Part shown: piece after piece, positions 58,860 through 64,000 of the stretch
How positions within the stretch are numbered: position 1 is the stretch's first letter
How the letters are laid out: each line of letters opens with the position of its first letter
NCBI RefSeq assembly: GCF_963665445.1
Contig: NZ_OY762276.1
Location: 2,803,501 to 2,867,500 of the forward strand
DNA length: 64,000 nt
From: an uncultured Desulfobulbus sp.
GTDB taxonomy: Bacteria > Desulfobacterota > Desulfobulbia > Desulfobulbales > Desulfobulbaceae
Direction: 5' to 3'
Position numbers and translations under genes: made by a program
Notes under the pieces: model-generated
The model's database searches: none
What the model saw: the letters and a program-made list of their open reading frames with translations, nothing else
What the model was told of the DNA's origin: nothing

Positions 58860-59133
58860 GCGACTCCTCCTCTCTATCCTCAATATCTATAACGACAATC
58901 AAATTAATAAACTCGTTCAAACCCAAAGAGGGAAAACCGGGCATCGAATTCGATGCACCGCATGCCGTTTGTGCAGAAGCTGCCAAAACGACAAAAAATG
59001 GCCTCGCAGGTAAACTTCAGCCGGGAACGGGGCAGCGGTAAAACGGCTATTTACGAAGCGAGAACAGTCATTCTCACGCCTGAGCGCAAGGACGACACAA
59101 TTCCAATGAAAATATGTATTCGCAGAACGTGTA

Positions 59134-59163
59134 ATTTAACCCGATAAGGGGGATATCTGTCAA
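59134..59163 (-). promoter_or_regulatory. Candidate promoter of rplU-rpmA
   Basis: On the minus strand TTGACA (59163-59158), 18 bases, TTAAAT (59139-59134). The transcript would have a leader of about 270 bases before rplU. The remaining part of the gap 58860-59347 shows nothing that I recognise. Confidence 0.45.
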
Positions 59164-59347
59164 GTGGAATGTTTCAACTTCACCCTTTTCCCTTCAAACG
59201 AGCACCTCTTTCCCTGCCGTTGCCGTTTGCGCTCAAGGGGACACCGGCAACAACACTGCCACAAAGGAGGAGAATATTCCTCATCTCCCCCTTCTTTTCC
59301 TTGTCCCCATCGACAAAAAACAATAGTGTAACGTCAAGAAATTTTGC

Positions 59348-59443
59348 GGGCTTCGTCAAAAGCCCAAAAACTGAAAATCAGGTAGAGTGAAACCAGTATT
59401 TCACGAAGTTCGAAACGTCGCTCTCGGGGCTTTTTACGAGAAT
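59348..59443. repeat. Short inverted-repeat element, copy A
   Basis: An element of about 96 bases bounded by GGGCTTCGTCAAAAGCCC and the reverse-related GGGGCTTTTTACGAGAA. Its right half is shared with copy B at 59794-59886: six substitutions over 42 bases from AAGTTCGAAACGTCG. It lies upstream of the rubredoxin gene. It looks like a miniature non-autonomous element. Confidence 0.7.
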
Positions 59444-59518
59444 GACATTTTTACCAGATCGCACCCGTCGTTTTCCCGGCGCGTGCGGTGTTCATACCCC
59501 TCTTCCCGGAGAAACTTC

Positions 59519-59677
59519 ATGCAGAAAATGGAATGCCCTTGCGGCTATGTGTACGACCCCGAAGAAGGCGACTATGAAAACGGTGTCGCTCCCGGTACCG
59601 CCTTTGCCGACCTGCCCGACGATTGGGTCTGCCCCAAATGCGGAGCGGAAAAAGAGTATTTCTACGCCGTAGACTGA
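59519..59677 (+). CDS. Rubredoxin with C-x-C first knuckle
   Basis: A 52-residue electron carrier binding one Fe by four Cys. The second knuckle, [12 protein letters not shown], is standard. The first reads [14 protein letters not shown], so only one residue lies between the first two cysteines where C-x2-C is usual. The rest of the fold ([20 protein letters not shown]) is normal. The start has GGAGAAAC upstream. It may serve oxygen or NO reductases, but no partner is adjacent. Confidence 0.95.
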   Translation: MQKMECPCGYVYDPEEGDYENGVAPGTAFADLPDDWVCPKCGAEKEYFYAVD

Positions 59678-59793
59678 TCCATCACGCTGAATCCGCGATA
59701 TTTTCCCGACAATCACGGATTCAGCCCCTACGACTGCGGCTTCCGCCAGTCACTCTCTTTTGCACGCCTCGCCATAGTCGATCAGCTTTGATG

Positions 59794-59886
59794 CCTTCGT
59801 AAAAAGTCAAAATCGGAATATTCACATCTCGTGAAATCAGGAGGTTACAAAGCTCGGAACGTCGTTCTCGGGCCTTTTTACGAGAA
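59794..59886. repeat. Short inverted-repeat element, copy B
   Basis: About 93 bases bounded by CCTTCGTAAAAAGTC and GGCCTTTTTACGAGAA, which are inverted copies of each other. Its right half matches copy A (59348-59443) in the same orientation. With copy A it flanks the rubredoxin gene. The rest of the gap 59678-59984 shows nothing. Confidence 0.7.
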
Positions 59887-59984
59887 CGGCAATTTTTTAT
59901 TGTCGAAACAAGGATCATACCATATCATTTGCAATTCCGGCTGGTAGGAATCCATCTCCCCTCTTTCTCCACGGAGGCGTCCCC

Positions 59985-60689
59985 ATGTCTTCTCGTGTCC
60001 GATCGCTTTTGGTCACCTTCATCGCCCTGTTCAGCCTCTTGCTGCTCCACAGACCGGCATTCGCCGAATATTACAGTGATCCAGCCGCGCTGGTGAACCA
60101 GGCGACGGTTGTTTACCGCGGCTTCCTCGCCGATCCCGATATGGAGTGGTTCCGCCGCAATGCAGTCAACGCCTGCGGGATTTTCATTGTTCCCCAGATG
60201 CTGCGAGGCGGTTTCATCGTCGGCGGCTCGGGCGGACGGGGCGTCCTGCTCGCCCAGGACCCAGGTTCCGGGCGTTGGAGTTCTCCCGCCTTCTACAGTA
60301 TGGGCAGCATTTCGCTTGGCTTTCAGATCGGGGCCGATGCCTCGGAGATCATCTTGCTGATCATGACGGATCGGGGGTTAAGTGCCATGCTCTCAACCGA
60401 TTTCAAACTCGGGGCCGATGTAGCGGTGGCCGCCGGACCGGTCGGCGTCTCGGCCAAGGCACAAACCGCGGATATCCTTGCCTTTGGTAGGTCTCAGGGG
60501 TTGTACGGAGGCATCAGCCTTGAGGGTGCGGCCATCTCTCCCCTGGATGACTGGAACCGCGCCTACTACCGTTCACCGGTCCAAATTTTTGATATTCTCA
60601 TTAATCAAAAATGGCAAAATCCGCAGGCTGACGTTTTGCGTAAACTCCTGCCGCATCCGGTCGCCAATGCCCAACCCCTTGGTCGCTGA
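59985..60689 (+). CDS. Exported SYLF (Ysc84-like) lipid-binding protein
   Basis: A 234-residue protein with a signal peptide ending near RPAFAE and a SYLF/Ysc84 domain (GIFIVPQMLRGGFIVGGSGGRG, SIGL-like MGSISLGFQIGADASEIILLI, AKAQTADILAFGRSQGLYGGISLEG). The domain binds phosphoinositides in eukaryotes; in bacteria the ligand is presumably an envelope lipid. GGAGG precedes the start. It lies 51 bases before the Mla-type operon and points the same way. Confidence 0.88.
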   Translation: MSSRVRSLLVTFIALFSLLLLHRPAFAEYYSDPAALVNQATVVYRGFLADPDMEWFRRNAVNACGIFIVPQMLRGGFIVGGSGGRGVLLAQDPGSGRWSSPAFYSMGSISLGFQIGADASEIILLIMTDRGLSAMLSTDFKLGADVAVAAGPVGVSAKAQTADILAFGRSQGLYGGISLEGAAISPLDDWNRAYYRSPVQIFDILINQKWQNPQADVLRKLLPHPVANAQPLGR

Positions 60690-60740
60690 TCCGATGTTGC
60701 GGGCGTCTGCCTTGGTTTGCCCCAGGTAACGGCGGGCGCG

Positions 60741-61853
60741 ATGCAACCACCCCAATTTCACCTTGAGAGCAGCGGCGATCACCACCATGTGGAACTCAGC
60801 GGGAGTTGGACCATACGTTCCGATCCGCCTGCTCCCGATCCGATCCTGAACGCACTGGATGGCGACCGCCGCCTGAGCCTGAGCTTTTCCAGCACCTCGC
60901 TGGCAGCCTGGGATACCCGGCTACTTATCTTTCTCAAAAACATCCTCACCCATGCCCGTGCCCAGGAGGTAGCGGTACACCTTGACGGCCTGCCGGAAGG
61001 GGTCCGCGATCTCCTCGCGCTTGCCGAGGCTGTCCCGGAACAGACCGCAGCGAGGACGCGCCCCCGCGAGAATTTCGTCACCCGCATCGGCCGCAAGGTC
61101 ATGCTCCTTATGGACCACTCCCGGGAGGTTGCCACCTTCATCGGCGAAATCGTGCTTGCCTTCGTTGCCCTGGCCAGCGGGAAGCGCCCCTTCAAATCGC
61201 GTGATTTTTTTGCCTTTGTCCAGAACTGCGGCGTGGAATCGCTGCCGATCGTCACCCTGATCTCGGTTCTGGTGGGGGTGATCCTCTCCTTTGTCGGCGC
61301 GGTCCAGCTGCAGATGTTCGGTGCCCAGATCTACGTGGCCAACCTGGTCGGCCTGGGCATGGTGCTGGAGATGGGCGCCCTGATGAGCGGGGTGATCATC
61401 GCCGGCCGTATCGGTGCCTCCTACGCGGCTCAACTGGGCACGATGCAGGTCAATGAAGAGATCGACGCCCTTCGTACCATGGGCATCTCGCCGGTTGGCT
61501 TTCTCGTCCTGCCGCGCATGCTGGCCCTGATGCTGATGCTGCCGCTGCTCTGCATCTACGCCGACGTCATGGGCATTCTCGGCGGTTCCATCATCGGAGT
61601 GAGCATGCTTGATCTTTCCCTGATCGAGTTTCTCGAGCAGACGCGCAAGACCCTGCACCTCAGCCAGTGCGGTCAGGGGCTGTTGAAGAGTTCGGTGTTC
61701 GGTGTGCTGATCGGCTTTGCCGGTTGTCTGCGCGGCATGCAGTGCGGCCGCAGCGCCCTGGCCGTGGGTGAAGCGACCACCTCCGCGGTTGTGACCTCCA
61801 TTGTCCTGATCGTGGTTTCCGACTCCATCATCACCTATTTTCTCTATCGATGA
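60741..61853 (+). CDS. mlaE: MlaE-family permease with N-terminal STAS-like domain
   Basis: Inner-membrane permease of a phospholipid transport system. 370 residues: a STAS-like N-terminal part (about 1-100) and the MlaE domain with five or so helices (PIVTLISVLVGVILSFVGAVQ, GALMSGVIIAGRIGASYAAQLG, EEIDALRTMGISP). The ATG at 60741 is chosen over a TTG at 60717. It overlaps the ATPase gene by four bases (ATGA). Confidence 0.93.
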   Translation: MQPPQFHLESSGDHHHVELSGSWTIRSDPPAPDPILNALDGDRRLSLSFSSTSLAAWDTRLLIFLKNILTHARAQEVAVHLDGLPEGVRDLLALAEAVPEQTAARTRPRENFVTRIGRKVMLLMDHSREVATFIGEIVLAFVALASGKRPFKSRDFFAFVQNCGVESLPIVTLISVLVGVILSFVGAVQLQMFGAQIYVANLVGLGMVLEMGALMSGVIIAGRIGASYAAQLGTMQVNEEIDALRTMGISPVGFLVLPRMLALMLMLPLLCIYADVMGILGGSIIGVSMLDLSLIEFLEQTRKTLHLSQCGQGLLKSSVFGVLIGFAGCLRGMQCGRSALAVGEATTSAVVTSIVLIVVSDSIITYFLYR

Positions 61854-62641
61854 ACGATCCCCGCACCACGACGCCACCCGCGGCCATCAGCGTACGGAAC
61901 CTGACCATGGCCTACGGCAGTTTCGTCCTCCAACGGGATCTTGACTTCACCATCAACCGCGGTGACATTTTCGTGATCATGGGTGGCTCGGGCTGCGGCA
62001 AATCGACCCTGCTGCGGCACATGATCGGCCTCAAACCACCGGCCAGGGGGTCGGTCTGGTATGGGGAAGAGAATTTCTGGGAGCTCGACGACGAGGGGCG
62101 GGCCGCCTTGCTGAGGAAGGCGGGTGTCCTCTACCAGTCGGGGGCCCTGTGGAGTTCCATGACCCTCGGAGAAAATGTGGCTCTGCCCCTTCTCCACTAC
62201 ACCGATCTCGCGCCCAAGGTCATCGACGAACTGGTCTCCTTCAAGCTCTCCCTGGTGGGCCTGGCCGGATTTGAGGCCTTCTACCCTGCAGAACTTTCCG
62301 GCGGCATGCGGAAACGGGCCGCCCTGGCCAGGGCCATTGCCCTGGATCCGGATTTTCTCTTTTTCGATGAACCCTCGGCCGGGCTGGATCCGATCAGCGC
62401 CCGCAACCTGGATCAGCTTATCCTGGAGTTACGCGGAAGCCTCGGGGCCACGGTGGTCATTGTGACCCATGAGTTGGCCTCGATCTATGCCATCGGCACC
62501 AATTCGGTCTTTCTCGACAGCGAAGCCGGAACCATGCTGGCCACCGGTGATCCCAAAATCCTGCTGCGCGACTGTCAGGACCGGACGGTCGTAAATTTTC
62601 TCACCCGGGGAACCGGGAAACGGGAGGTGCGTACGGTTTGA
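61850..62641 (+). CDS. mlaF: MlaF-type ABC transporter ATPase
   Basis: A 263-residue ATPase: Walker A GGSGCGKST, Q-loop region YQSGALWSSMTLGENV, signature LSGGMRKRAALARA, Walker B LFFDEPSAGLDP and the His switch VTHE. It powers the MlaE permease, whose gene overlaps it. Its stop overlaps the TTG start of the MCE gene. Confidence 0.95.
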   Translation: MNDPRTTTPPAAISVRNLTMAYGSFVLQRDLDFTINRGDIFVIMGGSGCGKSTLLRHMIGLKPPARGSVWYGEENFWELDDEGRAALLRKAGVLYQSGALWSSMTLGENVALPLLHYTDLAPKVIDELVSFKLSLVGLAGFEAFYPAELSGGMRKRAALARAIALDPDFLFFDEPSAGLDPISARNLDQLILELRGSLGATVVIVTHELASIYAIGTNSVFLDSEAGTMLATGDPKILLRDCQDRTVVNFLTRGTGKREVRTV

Positions 62642-63639
62642 GCAAAAAAGCCAATCCCACCCTGATCGGCGCCTTTGTCCTGGTGGCGCTGGCGATCACC
62701 ATCATGGCCATCGTCGTCCTGGGCCAGGTCAAGTTGCGCGATGACCGCTTTCGATGCGTGGCCTATTTCACCGGCTCCCTCTACGGACTTGACGTGGGCG
62801 CACCGGTGACCTTTCGCGGGGTCAACATCGGTCGAGTCAGCGCGGTTCGCATCAACTACGACAGAGAACAGAACAACTACCTCATTCCCGTTGCAATCGA
62901 CATCGAAAAGGCGACCAACCTCTCGGGCATTCGGGCCGAGCAATGGGACCCAAACACCGTTCGCGCCACCCTGGACCAAATGATCGAAAAAGGGCTCCGC
63001 GCCCAGTTGAAAATCACCAGTTTTCTCACCGGAAAGCTCTACATCGACCTGGCCCTGTATCCGGAACATCCGGCGACCTTTCGTGGCAGCGATCAAAAGG
63101 TCTTCGAGATTCCAACCATGCCTTCCGGTTTGGAACAGATCACGCAAAAGCTTGAAAGCCTTCCCCTTGCGGAGATTCTCAACAAGGCCGCTGTCGCCTT
63201 AGATGGCATCAACAGTCTCCTCAACGCCGAGTCGACCCAAAAAGCCCTCAGTTCGGCGGGGGTCGCCCTGGACCGGCTGAACAGTCTCTTGACCAATGCC
63301 GATAAGGAACTGCCGCAACTCATTGCCGAACTGAAAAAAAGCCTCGCAAAAATTTCCCAGGCAGCGGATTCGGCCGGAAAGCTGCTCGTCAAGGCCGACC
63401 GGGAACTCCCTGCGCTGAAAGGCGAGATCAGTACACTGCTCTCAGGGCTGACCAAAGCCTCCGCCACCCTTGGCAAAACCCTGAGCAACCTGCAGCAGCT
63501 GACCGACCAGGACTCGCGGGTTGTCTATCAGGTGGAAGCCACCCTGCGGGAGGTCGAGCGTGCAGCGGCCTCGGTACGGGAGATTACCGACTATCTCCAA
63601 CAAAATCCCAATGCCCTGGTTTTTGGGCCCAAGGAGTGA
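62638..63639 (+). CDS. mlaD: MlaD/MCE-domain substrate-binding protein
   Basis: A 333-residue periplasmic lipid-binding subunit anchored by one N-terminal helix (about 8-28). The MCE domain (about 40-120: YFTGSLYGLDVGAPVTFRGV) is followed by a long helical region with repeated LNSLLxxA-type heptads. The start is a TTG that overlaps the ATPase stop. MCE proteins form hexameric rings that carry lipids across the periplasm. Confidence 0.93.
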   Translation: MSKKANPTLIGAFVLVALAITIMAIVVLGQVKLRDDRFRCVAYFTGSLYGLDVGAPVTFRGVNIGRVSAVRINYDREQNNYLIPVAIDIEKATNLSGIRAEQWDPNTVRATLDQMIEKGLRAQLKITSFLTGKLYIDLALYPEHPATFRGSDQKVFEIPTMPSGLEQITQKLESLPLAEILNKAAVALDGINSLLNAESTQKALSSAGVALDRLNSLLTNADKELPQLIAELKKSLAKISQAADSAGKLLVKADRELPALKGEISTLLSGLTKASATLGKTLSNLQQLTDQDSRVVYQVEATLREVERAAASVREITDYLQQNPNALVFGPKE

Positions 63640-63644
63640 TCGCG

Positions 63645-64000
63645 ATGAACAAGCCCCCCTGCCGACCTGCCCACGCCCTGTTGTTGTTCGCCGCGCTACT
63701 CCTGCTCTCCGGCTGTCTGGCGGCGACCAAGACCGCGACCCTGTACAGCCTGCAGTTGGTCGATCAGCCCCCCCTTGTCCCCCCGCCCCACCTCTCCGGC
63801 ATGGTCCTGGTGATGCCGGTGCAGGTGGCCGCCCATCTGCAGGGCCGGTCCATACTCTTCCAACAGACAAACGGGGAAAGCCGGGCCGCCGCGACCCATC
63901 TCTGGGCAGCCACCCTGGATAAGCAGATCGGTCAGAAGCTCACCAGCCACCTGCAGCATCTGCTGAACAGTGCTGACATTGCACTCTTTCCCGGGCCCCG
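63645..64000 (+). CDS. ABC-type transport auxiliary lipoprotein (cut by window end)
   Basis: The 5' part (118 codons) of a lipoprotein. Signal peptide with lipobox LLSGC (Cys at about residue 24), then ATLYSLQLVDQPP and VLVMPVQVAAHLQGRSILF, typical of the PqiC/ABC-auxiliary family found with MCE systems. AAGGAG precedes the ATG. It would be the outer-membrane-facing part of the lipid transport chain. The gene continues past base 64000. Confidence 0.85.
   Translation, partial: MNKPPCRPAHALLLFAALLLLSGCLAATKTATLYSLQLVDQPPLVPPPHLSGMVLVMPVQVAAHLQGRSILFQQTNGESRAAATHLWAATLDKQIGQKLTSHLQHLLNSADIALFPGP

Overview
The window looks like a piece of a GC-rich chromosome from an anaerobic Gram-negative bacterium, most likely a Desulfobulbus-like member of the Desulfobacterota. 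The reasons are an hcp/HcpR nitrosative-stress locus with a perfect TTTGACCTAGGTCAAA operator, a short siroheme sulfite reductase-like protein, a rubredoxin, outer-membrane biogenesis genes (Mla, LptF/G-type permease), many two-component and sigma-54 regulators, and a PEP-CTERM-like protein. The taxonomic call is an inference from gene content; no rRNA gene is present.

Layout. 1-2.8 kb: a chemotaxis receptor cut by the window edge and a shikimate kinase. 2.8-10.5 kb: a catabolic operon on the minus strand (permease, membrane protein with a decayed NERD-like domain, iron alcohol dehydrogenase, aldehyde dehydrogenase) ending in a strong terminator. It is preceded by a candidate sigma-54 promoter and by a gene for a CBS-PAS-AAA+ sigma-54 activator that probably controls it. 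10.6-14.6 kb: hcp, a small sulfite/nitrite reductase and a ferredoxin-type protein, divergent from hcpR. 14.8-22.8 kb: a DJ-1/PfpI protein, an outer-membrane protein, a structured leader RNA in front of an MFS transporter and adenine deaminase, an eight-copy 112-bp tandem repeat, a CinA-type protein and a DUF1566 protein. 23-24.3 kb: an AT-richer islet with a PEP-CTERM-like protein. 24.4-31.5 kb: an L,D-transpeptidase, a rhodanese/metallo-beta-lactamase fusion, and an MFS/5-oxoprolinase pair.

31.8-47.5 kb is mostly plus strand: a hybrid histidine kinase, a pseudouridine synthase, lipoprotein, a processive GT2 synthase, RNase G, an M23 peptidase overlapping an LptF/G permease, Nnr epimerase/dehydratase and a CBS protein. 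A minus-strand block at 38.9-40.9 kb holds a radical SAM protein and a second GT2 enzyme. 47.5-58.9 kb is a long minus-strand run: rplU-rpmA, then obgE-proB-proA-nadD, a large fusion of an endonuclease Q-like PHP domain to a UvrD/Rep helicase, a hybrid kinase with an HPt domain, and a REC-PAS-GGDEF cyclase. 59.3-64 kb: rubredoxin between two copies of a short inverted-repeat element, a SYLF-domain protein, and an Mla-type phospholipid ABC transport operon that runs off the window.

The most interesting items are the EndoQ-UvrD fusion, the sigma-54 catabolic operon with an inactive-looking NERD membrane protein, the tandem array of hairpin-forming 112-bp units with a diverged single relative, the leader RNA before the MFS/adenine deaminase genes, and a rhodanese/MBL enzyme lacking part of its usual metal-binding motif. 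No tRNA, rRNA, CRISPR array or transposase gene was seen.
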